Assembly: GCF_002897035.1 (NCBI RefSeq)
Contig: NZ_BAUX01000023.1
Coordinates: 1-50,934 of the forward strand
DNA: 50,934 bases
Reading direction: 5' to 3'
Origin: Methylopila sp. Yamaguchi
Lineage (GTDB): Bacteria > Pseudomonadota > Alphaproteobacteria > Rhizobiales > Methylopilaceae
The notes beneath the pieces were generated by a model. It searched no databases and had not been told where the DNA came from. It worked only from the letters and a program-made list of their open reading frames with translations. A program made the position numbers and the translations under genes. Of this stretch, positions 1 to 8,658 are shown piece by piece. Each line of letters starts with the position of its first letter. Positions within the stretch are counted from its first letter, which is position 1.

Positions 1-464
1 GGATGACCAACCTCGGCCCGCTCGGCTGGGTCTCGGACAAGGGCCGCGGCTACCGCTACCAGCCGACGCACCCCGTCACCGGCGCTCCCTGGCCCGCGAT
101 CCCCGCTATGCTTCTGGACGCCTGGCGCGATATCGGCGGCTACGACCTGCCGCCGGAGGCCTGCCTGCTGAACTGGTACGAGCCCGGCGCGAAGATGGGC
201 CTGCACCAGGACCGCGATGAGCAGGACCTCGCCGCCCCGGTGGTCTCGGTCTCGCTTGGAGACAGCGCCACCTTCCGCATCGGCGGGACGGCGCGCTCGG
301 ACCCCACGCGCTCGTTCCGGCTGGCGTCCGGCGACGCGATGGCGCTCACGCGCGACAGCCGCCTCGCCTTCCACGGCGTCGACCGCATCCTCGCCGGGAC
401 GTCGGACCTCTTGCCCCGGGGCGGCCGCATCAACCTCACGCTCCGCCGCGTCTCAGCGCGGTGA
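1..464 (+). CDS. alkB: Alpha-ketoglutarate-dependent dioxygenase AlkB (5' end cut by window edge)
   Basis: DNA/RNA repair enzyme that oxidatively removes N-alkyl lesions such as 1-methyladenine and 3-methylcytosine using Fe(II) and 2-oxoglutarate. The first visible Met (base 3) aligns with an internal stretch of E. coli AlkB (TN-G-LGW followed by a PWPAIP motif), so roughly the first 60 residues lie outside the window. Counting from that Met, the iron ligands are H68 and D70 (LHQDRDE) and H124 (AFHGVD). The 2-oxoglutarate-binding arginines are R142 and R148 in the C-terminal GGRINLTLRR. The gene ends 5 bp before the convergent metallophosphoesterase stop. Family assignment is firm from the intact HxD...H...R signature. 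Only the true start is unknown. Confidence 0.93.
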   Translation, partial: MTNLGPLGWVSDKGRGYRYQPTHPVTGAPWPAIPAMLLDAWRDIGGYDLPPEACLLNWYEPGAKMGLHQDRDEQDLAAPVVSVSLGDSATFRIGGTARSDPTRSFRLASGDAMALTRDSRLAFHGVDRILAGTSDLLPRGGRINLTLRRVSAR

Positions 465-469
465 GAGGC

Positions 470-1282
470 TCATCCCAGGATCATCCTCACGCACTCGTCC
501 GGCGCGCGACGTCCGACCCATTCCCGCGGGTTGCCGAGGGAAACCTCATGGAACGGCACGCCGTCCAGCCGGCGCTCCGAGCGCAGGTGGAGATGTCCTG
601 AGACTACGGCGCGCACGTTGAACCGCCGGTGCCAATCCGCGGTCAGGCGCGTGCCGCACCAGGGCGCGAAGCGCGGGATGCGCGGCGCGCGCGCGAGCGC
701 CTCCACCAGCGGCCAGTGGTTGGCGAGCACCAGCGGGACGCCGTCCGCGGCGGCCTCGGCGAGCCGAGCTTCGGTCGCCATGCAACGAGCCCGGCACCAG
801 GCGTCGCGGTCGGGATAGGGGTCGGGCCGCAGCAGGTATTCGTCGGCGCAGCCGACGCCGGTCTCTCGCGCCCAGGCCACGACCTTCTCACGGGCCACGT
901 CGTCCGGCCGGAAGCTGTAGTCGTAGAGCGTGAACAGCGGCGCGATCCGCACGCTGCGCCCGCCGAAGGTCTCCACCGGATAGGGATCCTCCGGCGTCAG
1001 CACGCCCCTCGCCCGGCAGAGCGCGACGAAGCGCTCGTAGCGCGCCACGCCCCGGAGCGGCGTGCCGGACGGCAGCGCCCAGAGCTCGTGGTTGCCCGGC
1101 AGCCAGACCAGCCGCTTGAACTTGGGCTGCAGCGCGTCGAAGGCGAACTGCAGGTGCGCCTCGGTTTCGCCGACGTCGCCGGCGAGGATCAGCCAGTCCT
1201 CCGGCCGCGGGCGGATCTCGGCCAGCGCCGCCCGGTTCGCCTCGGCCGCGAGGTGCAGGTCGCTTATGGCGTGGAGCTTCAT
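470..1282 (-). CDS. Metallophosphoesterase (calcineurin-like)
   Basis: A 270-residue protein of the binuclear metallophosphoesterase family. Metal-binding blocks appear in order: D8 and H10 (ISDLHL), D36 (LAGDVGE), N64-H65 (GNHELW), a His in ANHWPL and the terminal GHLHLR. The ORF runs upstream to 1423, but I place the start at 1282: it begins MKLHAISDLHL exactly at the fold's first strand, an AGGAA lies 9-13 bases before it, and the upstream in-frame sequence is low-complexity. No signal peptide or membrane segment is visible, so it is probably cytosolic. The substrate cannot be told from sequence; relatives include phosphodiesterases and symmetrical Ap4A hydrolases. It is convergent with alkB and tandem with the small secreted gene upstream. 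Confidence 0.88.
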   Translation of the reverse strand: MKLHAISDLHLAAEANRAALAEIRPRPEDWLILAGDVGETEAHLQFAFDALQPKFKRLVWLPGNHELWALPSGTPLRGVARYERFVALCRARGVLTPEDPYPVETFGGRSVRIAPLFTLYDYSFRPDDVAREKVVAWARETGVGCADEYLLRPDPYPDRDAWCRARCMATEARLAEAAADGVPLVLANHWPLVEALARAPRIPRFAPWCGTRLTADWHRRFNVRAVVSGHLHLRSERRLDGVPFHEVSLGNPREWVGRRAPDECVRMILG

Positions 1283-1410
1283 TTCGGGCGTTCCTGCGCG
1301 CGACGCGGGACGCGCGACGAACGGGAGGGCGAGCGGAGCGGGATTTATCACCACAGGCCGCGGCGAGGCGCCAGCGGCGGCGGGCCCGCCCCCGCGCGTC
1401 AGTCCAAACA

Positions 1411-1445
1411 AAAAGGGGGCCACGCCCGAAGGCCAGCCCCCTTTT
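1411..1445 (-). terminator. Rho-independent terminator of the small secreted protein gene
   Basis: A perfect 10-bp inverted repeat, AAAAGGGGGC (1411-1420) with GCCCCCTTTT (1436-1445), around a 15-base loop. Read on the minus strand the stem runs into a T-rich tail (TTTTTGTTT). It lies 20 bases past the stop of the gene at 1466-1771 and ends that transcript before the metallophosphoesterase. Confidence 0.85.
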
Positions 1446-1465
1446 CAGCAGCGCTCAGCCGCCGC

Positions 1466-1771
1466 TCAGCGTGGCACGACGACGGTCGTCGACGGCCGCT
1501 CTTCGACCGTGGTCGTGGAGGAGCCCCCGCTCGGCTCGGTGGTCTTCGAGCGGGTCACCGAACCGTCGGGATTTTCGGTCTTCGTTTTGGTGGTGCGTTC
1601 GATGCCGTCGTCCTCGACCTTGGTCTTGGTTCTGGATTCCGCGGGCTGATCGGTCGTGATCACCGTGGTCTGCGCCATTGCGGGCGCGCCCGCGAGGCCG
1701 ACGGCGAAGGCTGCGGCGGCGCAAACGGCCCCGAGCGGGCGGGCGACGGCGTCGATGTCAAAGCTCTTCAT
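1466..1771 (-). CDS. Small secreted Thr/charged-rich protein, uncharacterised
   Basis: A 101-residue protein. The start at 1771 has a strong AAGGAGG-type ribosome site about 9 bases upstream; the open frame continues further upstream but lacks such support. Residues 1-34 look like a signal peptide (basic/polar start, hydrophobic AAAAFAVGLAGAP, AMAQ cleavage site). The mature chain of about 67 residues is almost only Thr, Ser, Lys, Glu, Asp, Arg, Val and Pro, with recurrent T-K-T-K / T-T-V pieces, and looks disordered or extended. It is a monocistronic gene with its own terminator. I do not recognise a family. Export to the periplasm is the only inference I would make. Confidence 0.75.
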   Translation of the reverse strand: MKSFDIDAVARPLGAVCAAAAFAVGLAGAPAMAQTTVITTDQPAESRTKTKVEDDGIERTTKTKTENPDGSVTRSKTTEPSGGSSTTTVEERPSTTVVVPR

Positions 1772-2008
1772 GTGTGTCTCCTCCTTGGCGGCGACCGATT
1801 CGGAAGCGGGAAGCCGCGACTCGCCCGCTCCCGGCGATCGGGAACGAGGCGCGCGCGGAAGCCGTGCCGTTTCATTGCGGGGGCTCGATCGCTTTGGGAT
1901 CGGCCGTTCGCCCTTTCTTGCCCTCGCACGAGAACGTCGGAGGATCGGGAGGGTTCCTGAGCGCCGCGGCGGGGTGAACCGCGATCGGCAAACCGCTATC
2001 CTGGCGGG

Positions 2009-2701
2009 ATGGAGACGACGCTCTATCCGCCGGTCAAACGCTTCCTCGAGACTCTCGGCTTCGCCGTGAAGGGCGAGATCGGCGGCTGCGACCTGCTGGC
2101 GCTTCGGGACGGCGAACCGCCCCTGGTCGTGATCTGCGAGCTGAAGCAGCGCTTCAACCTCGACCTCGTGCTGCAGGGCGTCGACCGCGCCGCCGCCTGC
2201 GACGAGGTCTGGCTGGCGGCCACGGTGGGCCGCGGCAAGGGCGGCCGGGAGCACGACCGGCGGTTTCGTGACCTCTGCCGCAGGCTGGGGTTCGGGCTGC
2301 TCGGCGTGACCGCGCGGGGGGAGGTGCAGATCATCCTAAGCCCGGCGGCGCCCGCCCCGCGCCGCGACCCCAAGCGCCGTTCGCGCCTCGTCGACGAACA
2401 CACCCGCCGCCGCGGCGACCCCGCGGTCGGGGGAGGCTCTCGCGTGCCGATCATGACGGCCTACCGCCAGCAGGCGCTGCTCTGCGCCGCCGCCATGAGC
2501 GAGGCCTCCGCCCGCCCCCGCGACCTCAAGGCGGCCGCGCCAAAGGCGGCGACCATCCTCAGGGCGAACGTCTACGGCTGGTTCGTCCGGGTCGACCGCG
2601 GCCTCTACGCCCTCACCGACGCAGGCCGCGCCGCGCTCGCCCGCTGGCCGCAACAGGATCTCGCCGCAGCGACGCCAGAGGCCGCCGAGGCGGCGGAGTG
2701 A
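2009..2701 (+). CDS. DUF2161 family protein, PD-(D/E)XK nuclease-like fold
   Basis: A 230-residue protein of the DUF2161 (COG5482) type. The N-terminal half has the arrangement of a PD-(D/E)XK nuclease core: D28 in GGCDLLAL, then E44-L-K46 in VVICELK on the next strand. The C-terminal part (residues about 145-225) looks like a winged-helix or marR-like segment (PIMTAYRQQALLCAA...VRVDRGLYALT-AGRAAL). Families of this type are annotated as putative restriction-like or DNA-processing proteins, but no biological role is established that I know of. It ends just before the tRNA-Phe gene on the other strand. No restriction or methylase partner is nearby. Confidence 0.85.
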   Translation: METTLYPPVKRFLETLGFAVKGEIGGCDLLALRDGEPPLVVICELKQRFNLDLVLQGVDRAAACDEVWLAATVGRGKGGREHDRRFRDLCRRLGFGLLGVTARGEVQIILSPAAPAPRRDPKRRSRLVDEHTRRRGDPAVGGGSRVPIMTAYRQQALLCAAAMSEASARPRDLKAAAPKAATILRANVYGWFVRVDRGLYALTDAGRAALARWPQQDLAAATPEAAEAAE

Positions 2702-2778
2702 TCCGACGGGCCGACGTCGCGCCACGGAACGTCAGGTCACGCGCCTCAAGCCCGCGGTGAGAGCGATAAACTGACCGT

Positions 2779-2805
2779 AAACGAAAGCTGCGCTCGCAGG
2801 GAGCG
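2779..2805 (-). terminator. Possible terminator after tRNA-Phe
   Basis: Directly beyond the encoded CCA end, the minus strand reads CGCTC-CCTGC-GAGCG (2805-2791) and then a T-rich stretch including TTTCGTTT. The stem is short (5 bp) but well placed for ending the tRNA transcript. Confidence 0.4.
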
Positions 2806-2881
<76 letters not shown>

Positions 2882-2955
2882 AGGGTCCCCACCGGGCCGA
2901 GGCGCGGCGGAGCGAGCCGCCTTATAGGGAACAGCTTCCGGCCTGTCCAGCGCCC

Positions 2956-4191
2956 TCACACCAGGAAAACGCCGACGGCGATCGTGGCGAGCGTCAGCGG
3001 CGCGCCGACCTTGAGATAGGTCCAGAAATCGACATCGACGCCGAAGGCGCGGGCGCGCTCGGCGACGATCAGGTTGGCGATCGAGCCGACCAGCGTGAAG
3101 TTGCCGGCGAGCGTCGAGGCCATCGCCACCACGAGCCAGGCGCGCTGCGGATCGGCGAGGCCCTTCACGAAGGGCTCCAGCACCAGCACCGCCGGCACGT
3201 TGCTGACGACGTTCGACAGGGCCGCGGTGACGAGGCTGAGCACGGCCGTGTCGTCAAGCGCGAGGCGGCCCGCGGCCTTCACCACGTCCGGCGTGATCAG
3301 GGCCTTCTCCACGCCCGCGGTGACGACGAACAGGCCTGCGAACATCACCAGCAGCGGCCAGTCGATCTCGGCCCAGACCCGCGCGGGCTTCAGCCGGCGC
3401 GTCAGCAGCAGCGCGGCGCCGGCGACGATGGCCGCGGTCGCGATCGGCGCCCCGAGGAAGAAGGCCGCGACCATGACGGCGGCCGCGAGCCCGGTCTTGA
3501 TCGCAAGCGGGCGGTTCACCTGCGCCCGCCCTGCGGTCGCCGCGTCCTCCGCCGGCGCGAAGGCGCCGTTCGACAGGAACTCGCGACGGAACGCGACCGC
3601 CACGAAGGCGATCGTCAACACGAGGCCCGCCGCCGCCACCGGGGCGAGCGTGGCCGCGAAGGTCGCGTAGGGCACGCCCGAGAGCGAGCCGATGATCATG
3701 TTCTGCGGGTTGCCGGTGATGGTCGCGACGCTGCCGACGTTGGAGGCGGTCGCGATCGCGATCGCGTAGGGAACCGGGTTGCGCCTGAGCTTCAGGACGA
3801 GCGCCATGACGAGCGGCGTCATGACGAGGCACACCGTGTCGTTGACGAGGAAGGCCGACAGCGCGCCCGCGGCCAGGGCGACCGCGACGAGCAGCGTGAA
3901 GGCGTGGCGCACGCGCGCGGCGATGGCGGCGTTCACCAGCGCGAAGAAGCCGGAGAGCTTGAGGTTCGCCACCACGATCATCATGCCGAGCAGCAGCACG
4001 ATGGTGTTGTGGTCGACCGCGGCGAAGGCGGCCTCGGGCGTGAGCACGCCGAGCGCCACCATCGCCGCGCCGCCGGCGAGGGCCGCCCCCGCGCGGTCGA
4101 TCCGCACGAAGGGCGCCCGGCCGAAGGCGACGACGCCGTAGGTCGCGACGAAGACGAGGACCGCGGCGGCGGTCGTAAGATCGAAGGGCAA
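2956..4191 (-). CDS. SLC13 / ArsB-NhaD superfamily anion permease
   Basis: An integral membrane transporter of about 411 residues with 10-12 hydrophobic segments over its whole length. Family signposts are NDTVCLVMTPLVMAL in the first half, ATITGNPQNMIIG in the re-entrant loop region, SNVVSNVPAVLVLEPF in the second half and GSIANLIVAE near the end. These fit the ion-transporter superfamily holding ArsB, NhaD and SLC13 carriers; the anion carried cannot be read. The open frame runs on upstream to 5913 only because it reads the RTX gene in a shadow frame. I place the start at a TTG (4191), giving M-P-F-D-L just before the first membrane helix. A second TTG at 4239 is possible, and neither has a strong ribosome site. 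Confidence 0.82.
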   Translation of the reverse strand: MPFDLTTAAAVLVFVATYGVVAFGRAPFVRIDRAGAALAGGAAMVALGVLTPEAAFAAVDHNTIVLLLGMMIVVANLKLSGFFALVNAAIAARVRHAFTLLVAVALAAGALSAFLVNDTVCLVMTPLVMALVLKLRRNPVPYAIAIATASNVGSVATITGNPQNMIIGSLSGVPYATFAATLAPVAAAGLVLTIAFVAVAFRREFLSNGAFAPAEDAATAGRAQVNRPLAIKTGLAAAVMVAAFFLGAPIATAAIVAGAALLLTRRLKPARVWAEIDWPLLVMFAGLFVVTAGVEKALITPDVVKAAGRLALDDTAVLSLVTAALSNVVSNVPAVLVLEPFVKGLADPQRAWLVVAMASTLAGNFTLVGSIANLIVAERARAFGVDVDFWTYLKVGAPLTLATIAVGVFLV

Positions 4192-4301
4192 GGGCTGAGG
4201 TCCGCGGACGACGGCCCGGGGCGGGCGCGCGAGGGGCAACCTAGCGCGTCCGCCGCCGCCCGACAGCGCTCCGGCCCGCGGGGCCGGCGCGCCATGGCGT
4301 C

Positions 4302-6473
4302 TCAGGTGACGATGAAGTCCGTGTTCGACAGCACGACCGAGCCCGCCACCGTGGCGAACTGGATCTGGGCCTGCGCGCCGTCGCCGTCCGGATCGTAGAA
4401 CAGCTGCCGGGTCGAGGAGTCGAAGATGATGCGGTCGTTCGAGTCGGCCGCCTCCGAGCCCAGCCGGAAGAACGCCGCCGACATGGTGGCCGCCGCCGTG
4501 ATGCCGGTGAACACCGCGTTCTCGAGCGAGATCTTCTCGCCGGCGGTGAAGTCGCCGATGTAGTCCACGCCCGCAGCGCCCGGCGCGACGTCGAAGCGGA
4601 ACGTGTCCGTTCCGCCCTCGCCGTAGAGCTGGTCGGAGCCGGCGCCGCCGTTCAGCGTGTCTCCGTCGCCGCCGCCGTAGAGGTAGTCGGAGCCGGCGCC
4701 GCCGTTCAGCGAATCCGAGCCCAGGCCGCTCTGGAGATTGTCGGCGCCGCCCAGCCCGTTCAGCGTGTCGTTGAAGATCGAGCCGACGATCGTCTCGCCC
4801 GAGGCCGTGCCGTTCACCTTCAGCCAGGCGGCGGCGGGCGTCGTCAGCGAGATCGTCGACGACGATCCGTCCTGGAACGTCACGCGCTCCACGCGCGCCT
4901 GAGCGCCCGTGCCGTTGGCGTACTGATCCTGCACGGTGATCTGCTCGTCGCCGAAGCTGATGACGAGGTCGTCGCCGATCACCCGGAAGCTCAGGTCGGA
5001 GGACGAGATCTCTGGCGTGAAGCGGATCGTGTCGGTGCCGCCGCCGGGGCTCTCGGCCACCGTGTCGTAGCCGGAGCCTTCCGAGAAGCTGTACGTGTCG
5101 TTGTCCGCGCCGCCGACGAGGTAGTCGTCGCCAGAGCCGCCGGTCAGCAGGTCCGCGCCGGCGTCGCCGTAGAGCGAGTCGTCCTCGTCGCCGCCGTTGA
5201 GCTGGTCGGCGCCGACGCCGCCGTAAAGCGCGTCCGAGCCGGTCCCGCCGTTGAGCTGGTCGTTGCCGGTCGAGCCGCTGAGGGTGTCGTTGCCCCCTCC
5301 GCCGTTCAGCGTGTCGTTGAAGATCGAGCCGCCGAAGTTGTCGCCGCCGTCGCCGCCGTCCCGCACGAGCCAGCTCGACTGCACCGACTTGAGGCTGACC
5401 CTGGAGCCGTCCGAATGCTGCAGCGTCTCGACCCGCGCGTCCGCGCCCACGCCGCTCGCGAACTGGTCCGACACGCGGATGTAGTCGGAGCCGTAGCCCA
5501 GATAAAGGTCGTCGCCGTCGATCCAGATGTCGACGTCGGCCTTGGCGATTCCCGTGTTCAGCCGGATGAGGTCCGTCCCGCCGTTCAGTCCCTCGGCGAT
5601 CTCGTCCCGTCCGAAGCCGGGGCCGAAGTAGTAGATCTCGTCCCCGGCCCCGCCGACGAGGTAGTCGTCGCCCGAGCCGCCGGTCAGGCGGTCGTCGTCC
5701 GCGCCGCCGTAGAGCTGGTCGTTCTCGGCGCCGCCTTCGAGCGTGTCGTCGCCGGCGTCGCCCTGGAGATAATCGTTGCCGGAGTCGCCGCGCAGCCGGT
5801 CCGCGGCTGCGCCGCCGTAGATCGAGTCGCGGCCGGCGCCGCCCGAGAGGGTGTCGGAGAAGATCGAGCCCGACATCGAGTCGCCGCGGGTGGTGCCGGT
5901 GCGCGTCAGCCAAGCCGACTGCACGGTGGTCAGGTCGAGCACCGTGTTGTTGGTGTAGCGTAGGTCCTCGACCCGGGCGTTGGCGCCGGCGCCGCTCAGG
6001 AACTGATCTTGGATGGTGATCTCGTTGTCGCCGTAGACGATCTTCAGATCGTCGCCTTCCACGTAGAGGCGGACGTTGGAGGCGGTGAAGTTGCCCGAGA
6101 AGATCAGCCGGTCGTTTCCGGCGTTCGCCGCCTCGAACACTGTGTCGCTGCCCGAGTTGGCGTCGAAGCGGTAGATGTCGCTCTCGGTGCCGCCTGCGAG
6201 GTAATCCTCGCCGGCGCCTCCGTTCAGGTCGTCCTCGCCGCTTTGGCCGTAGAGCGAGTCGTTCTCGCCGCCGCCGGAGAGCTTGTCGTTATCGGCGCCG
6301 CCGTCGAGGTAGTCGGCCCCGCCGCCGCCATCGAGCGTGTCGTTCCCGGCGTTGCCGTAGAGGTAGTCGGAGTCCTCGCCGGGGCGCGCCCCAGCCGGAT
6401 TGGCGGCGACGCCGCCCGAGACGCTCGTCGGCGTGATGGTGTCCGCCGCCCCCGTCCCCGTGAAGGTAGCCAT
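4302..6473 (-). CDS. RTX-type calcium-binding secreted protein with three tandem ~180-residue modules
   Basis: A 723-residue protein whose start at 6473 follows an AGGGGGA ribosome site. Glycine-rich nonapeptides (GGxGxDxLx) form blocks near residues 35-98, 214-278, 394-458 and 565-622; these bind calcium in parallel beta-roll folds. Between them lies a recurrent non-RTX domain (about 99-213, 279-393, 459-573) with Y-F/S-F...G-D-T...DDL...I-V-DQ(F/Y)...G-A-A-RVE, resembling the haemolysin-type calcium-binding related domain (PF06594). The C-terminal 100 residues (GDFTAGEKI...[13 protein letters not shown]) are like the tail used for type I secretion. There is no signal peptide, as expected for that route. 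No ABC exporter or membrane-fusion gene is nearby. The function may be adhesion, surface layer or an unknown enzyme-free scaffold. Confidence 0.85.
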   Translation of the reverse strand: MATFTGTGAADTITPTSVSGGVAANPAGARPGEDSDYLYGNAGNDTLDGGGGADYLDGGADNDKLSGGGENDSLYGQSGEDDLNGGAGEDYLAGGTESDIYRFDANSGSDTVFEAANAGNDRLIFSGNFTASNVRLYVEGDDLKIVYGDNEITIQDQFLSGAGANARVEDLRYTNNTVLDLTTVQSAWLTRTGTTRGDSMSGSIFSDTLSGGAGRDSIYGGAAADRLRGDSGNDYLQGDAGDDTLEGGAENDQLYGGADDDRLTGGSGDDYLVGGAGDEIYYFGPGFGRDEIAEGLNGGTDLIRLNTGIAKADVDIWIDGDDLYLGYGSDYIRVSDQFASGVGADARVETLQHSDGSRVSLKSVQSSWLVRDGGDGGDNFGGSIFNDTLNGGGGNDTLSGSTGNDQLNGGTGSDALYGGVGADQLNGGDEDDSLYGDAGADLLTGGSGDDYLVGGADNDTYSFSEGSGYDTVAESPGGGTDTIRFTPEISSSDLSFRVIGDDLVISFGDEQITVQDQYANGTGAQARVERVTFQDGSSSTISLTTPAAAWLKVNGTASGETIVGSIFNDTLNGLGGADNLQSGLGSDSLNGGAGSDYLYGGGDGDTLNGGAGSDQLYGEGGTDTFRFDVAPGAAGVDYIGDFTAGEKISLENAVFTGITAAATMSAAFFRLGSEAADSNDRIIFDSSTRQLFYDPDGDGAQAQIQFATVAGSVVLSNTDFIVT

Positions 6474-6882
6474 GGTTTCCCCCTTAAACCCGATTTGGTC
6501 CGCTGGTTGGGCCCCACATGCCCCCGGCGCCCAAGGCTCGCTTCGCGATGCCAAGGCTCAGATTGGACTCTTTTTGGTTGGACGCACAATAGGGGATACG
6601 AGGTATGCGCCTCGAGCGATCCAGAGGCGCGGAACCGGTCGCGCCTGACCGACGGCCCTCGAATGGAGGCGCATTCCTCGACCGGCGGGCGTGCCCGACC
6701 CCACTGCCGGCCGTGAGGCGCGCGTTATGGATCGCCGGGGTCACAGGCGTTACCGCGTCGCCTTGGCCAGCGGTCGTTCTTCTGGGAATCGCCCCCCACG
6801 CTACGCCTTCGAACGTCCGTGGGGTTCGTCTAGGACGGCAGAGGATCGTCAGTCCAAGCGAACTGCGCGCTTCAGGGCGTCG
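6474..6882. other. Gene-free interval upstream of the RTX gene
   Basis: 409 bases with no convincing gene on either strand; the open frames here are short and lack ribosome sites. It should contain the RTX promoter. It also contains a 7-bp hairpin, CCCCACG (6794-6800) with CGTGGGG (6818-6824), about 60 bases beyond the yacG stop. This could end the maf-yacG transcript, although it lacks a T-run. I see nothing else. Confidence 0.4.
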
Positions 6883-7110
6883 TCAGGCCTCGTCGTCGTC
6901 GTTCGCCGGCCGCTCGACCTCGTCGGCGTCCGGCGTCGGAACCGCGTAGACGCCCTTGAACCAGCGCGACAGATCGATGTCCGCGCAGCGCTTCGAGCAA
7001 AAGGGATGGTACTCGGGCAGCGACATCTTCTGGCAGATCGGGCACGGCCGCGGCGACGGTCGGGGCTTCGCCGAGGGCGTGTCGCCAGGGGGCTTCGGCG
7101 CGTCGGACAT
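6883..7110 (-). CDS. yacG: DNA gyrase inhibitor YacG (zinc-finger protein)
   Basis: A 75-residue protein with the complete YacG four-cysteine zinc site: C23-x2-C26 (CPIC) and C38-x3-C42 (FCSKRC), followed by the family's DLSRWFKG segment. In E. coli YacG binds GyrB and blocks DNA binding by gyrase. The N-terminal 20 residues are Pro/Lys-rich and the tail is acidic (DADEVE...DDDEA), both common in alphaproteobacterial members. The start is 7 bp after the maf stop, so the two are cotranscribed. Pairing of maf with yacG is frequent in this group. Confidence 0.93.
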   Translation of the reverse strand: MSDAPKPPGDTPSAKPRPSPRPCPICQKMSLPEYHPFCSKRCADIDLSRWFKGVYAVPTPDADEVERPANDDDEA

Positions 7111-7117
7111 GGCGGCT

Positions 7118-7741
7118 CTAGGCCTTCGCCAGCCAGCCGCGGTGCAGCGGGTAGCCTTCGCCGACCAGCAGATTGACGGTCTCGTAGAGCGGCAGGCCGA
7201 CGACGGCGCCGTAGGAACCGCTGAGCTTGGCCACGAAGGCTCCTGCGAGACCTTGGATGGCGTAAGCGCCGGCCTTGCCGCGCCATTCGCCGGAGGCGAG
7301 GTAGGCGTCGATCTCCCCTTCCGAAAGCCGCTTAAAGCGTACGCGCGTCTCGACGAGACGGCTCCGCAGCGCGCCCCTGCGGGTGGTGAGGCAGACGGCG
7401 GTCGAAACGTGATGGGCGCGGCCGGAGAGCAGGCGCAGGCAGTCCGCGGCCTCCTCGACCGACTCCGCCTTCGGTAAGATCCGGCGGCCGACCGAGACGA
7501 CCGTGTCCGCGCCCAGCACGAGCGCGCCTGCGAGTTCCGGGTCCTGCGAGGCGAGGGAGGCGCCGGCGAGCGCCTTGGCCTCGGCGAGGCGCAGCGCGAG
7601 CGTGCGGGGCCGCTCGTTGCGCTCAGGCGTCTCGTCGAGCGAGGCCGGCAGCAGCGCATCGGGCTTGGCGCCGATCTGGTCGAGCAGCGCGAGGCGGCGC
7701 GGGCTCGCGGAGGCGAGGACGAGTTTGGGGCGGTCGGTCAT
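7118..7741 (-). CDS. maf: Maf family nucleoside triphosphate pyrophosphatase
   Basis: A 207-residue Maf/HAM1-superfamily protein, thought to hydrolyse non-canonical or modified nucleotides (dTTP/UTP or m7GTP types) to monophosphates. Diagnostic blocks are SASPRR at residues 11-16, the EAKA segment (LRLAEAKA), GADTVV in the middle, [10 protein letters not shown], and [10 protein letters not shown] followed by [11 protein letters not shown]. The length is normal for the family. It sits between infA (66 bp upstream) and yacG (7 bp downstream), all on the minus strand, so a three-gene operon is likely. The exact nucleotide preference is not assigned. Confidence 0.94.
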   Translation of the reverse strand: MTDRPKLVLASASPRRLALLDQIGAKPDALLPASLDETPERNERPRTLALRLAEAKALAGASLASQDPELAGALVLGADTVVSVGRRILPKAESVEEAADCLRLLSGRAHHVSTAVCLTTRRGALRSRLVETRVRFKRLSEGEIDAYLASGEWRGKAGAYAIQGLAGAFVAKLSGSYGAVVGLPLYETVNLLVGEGYPLHRGWLAKA

Positions 7742-7807
7742 CGGCGGTCGATCATGGACGACGCGCGGCCCCGAGGCGCTCGCCCCTCAGGCGCTTGCGC
7801 GCCGCGC

Positions 7808-8026
7808 TCACTTGAAGCGGTAGGTGATGCGGCCCTTGGAGAGGTCGTAGGGCGTCATCTCGACGAGAATCTTGTCGCCCGCGAGCACACGGATGCGGTT
7901 CTTGCGCATGCGGCCGGCGGTGTGGGCGATGATCTCGTGGTCGTTCTCGAGCTTGACGCGGAACGTCGCGTTCGGCAGCAGCTCGATCACGGTGCCCGGA
8001 AACTCGAGCAGTTCTTCTTTCGACAT
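7808..8026 (-). CDS. infA: Translation initiation factor IF-1
   Basis: A 72-residue single-domain OB-fold protein that binds the ribosomal A site during initiation. The sequence starts [11 protein letters not shown] and has the expected [30 protein letters not shown] core and the [12 protein letters not shown] tail. The start at 8026 is set by homology, because an in-frame GTG at 8122 would add a non-homologous leader. It is the first gene of a probable infA-maf-yacG operon. The 163 bp before it, up to the LMW phosphatase stop, should hold its promoter. Confidence 0.97.
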   Translation of the reverse strand: MSKEELLEFPGTVIELLPNATFRVKLENDHEIIAHTAGRMRKNRIRVLAGDKILVEMTPYDLSKGRITYRFK

Positions 8027-8189
8027 GTGATCTCGACAAGTGCGACGGCTGAACGAGCCTGAAATCCAGGCGCAGCCGATCGGAGCGTGACTTAGGAGAG
8101 CGCCTGATACCGGAAATAACACGTTTCCACAACTCGCGTGACGACCTCCTCAGGTCGAGCATCGAGAGGGCCGTCGCGCCGTCCGGCCG

Positions 8190-8651
8190 CTACACCCGCG
8201 CCGGGGCGGCGTAGCGGAAGCGGTCCCTGATGCGATCGATCAGGCTGTCGCGCATGGCGCGGTAAGCGTCCATGGTCTGCTCGCGCGACCCGCCGGCCGC
8301 GAGCGTCGGGTCCATGGTCGGCCAGTACTCGACCTCCACCGGGAGCCGGCGCGTCAGCTCAAGCGCGGCGTGATGGGCTTCCGGCGCAAGCGTGATGATG
8401 AGGTCGAAGTTCAGGTCTTCGAGGTCGTCGAGCGTGTGCGGGCGATGCTTGCCCAGCGTCAGGCCCACCTCGTCGAGGGCGGCCTCCGCGAAGGGGTCGT
8501 TTTCCCCCGGCCGGACGCCGGCGGAGGCGACGTAGAGCGAGCGGCCGAAGTAATGGCGGGCCAGAGCTTCCGCGATCGGCGATCGGATGACGTTCTGCCC
8601 GCACATGAACAGAACCGATTGGGGACGCCCCTGCTCAGGACCGCCCGACAC
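8190..8651 (-). CDS. Low-molecular-weight phosphotyrosine phosphatase family protein
   Basis: A 153-residue cytosolic protein with the Cys-based phosphatase loop C17-x5-R23-S (CGQNVIRS) near the N-terminus and the general-acid D114-P115 in the WPTMDP loop, the usual LMW-PTP/ArsC-like layout. The second cysteine common in eukaryotic-type members is replaced (I22). It starts with a GTG only 7 bp after the UPF0262 stop, so the two are cotranscribed. It could be a protein phosphatase or an arsenate-reductase relative. The tyrosine motif of capsule-linked Wzb phosphatases is not evident, so I keep the family-level name. Confidence 0.88.
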   Translation of the reverse strand: MSGGPEQGRPQSVLFMCGQNVIRSPIAEALARHYFGRSLYVASAGVRPGENDPFAEAALDEVGLTLGKHRPHTLDDLEDLNFDLIITLAPEAHHAALELTRRLPVEVEYWPTMDPTLAAGGSREQTMDAYRAMRDSLIDRIRDRFRYAAPARV

Positions 8652-8658
8652 GGCCGCG

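Noticed and set aside
2956-5913. A 985-codon frame joining the permease to upstream sequence
   Set aside because: Only the last 411 residues look like a membrane transporter. The upstream part reads the RTX gene in another frame as Arg/Gly-rich nonsense.
6794-6824. 7-bp hairpin as terminator of yacG
   Set aside because: Stem is reasonable, but no T-run follows on either strand; kept only as a note in the interval description.
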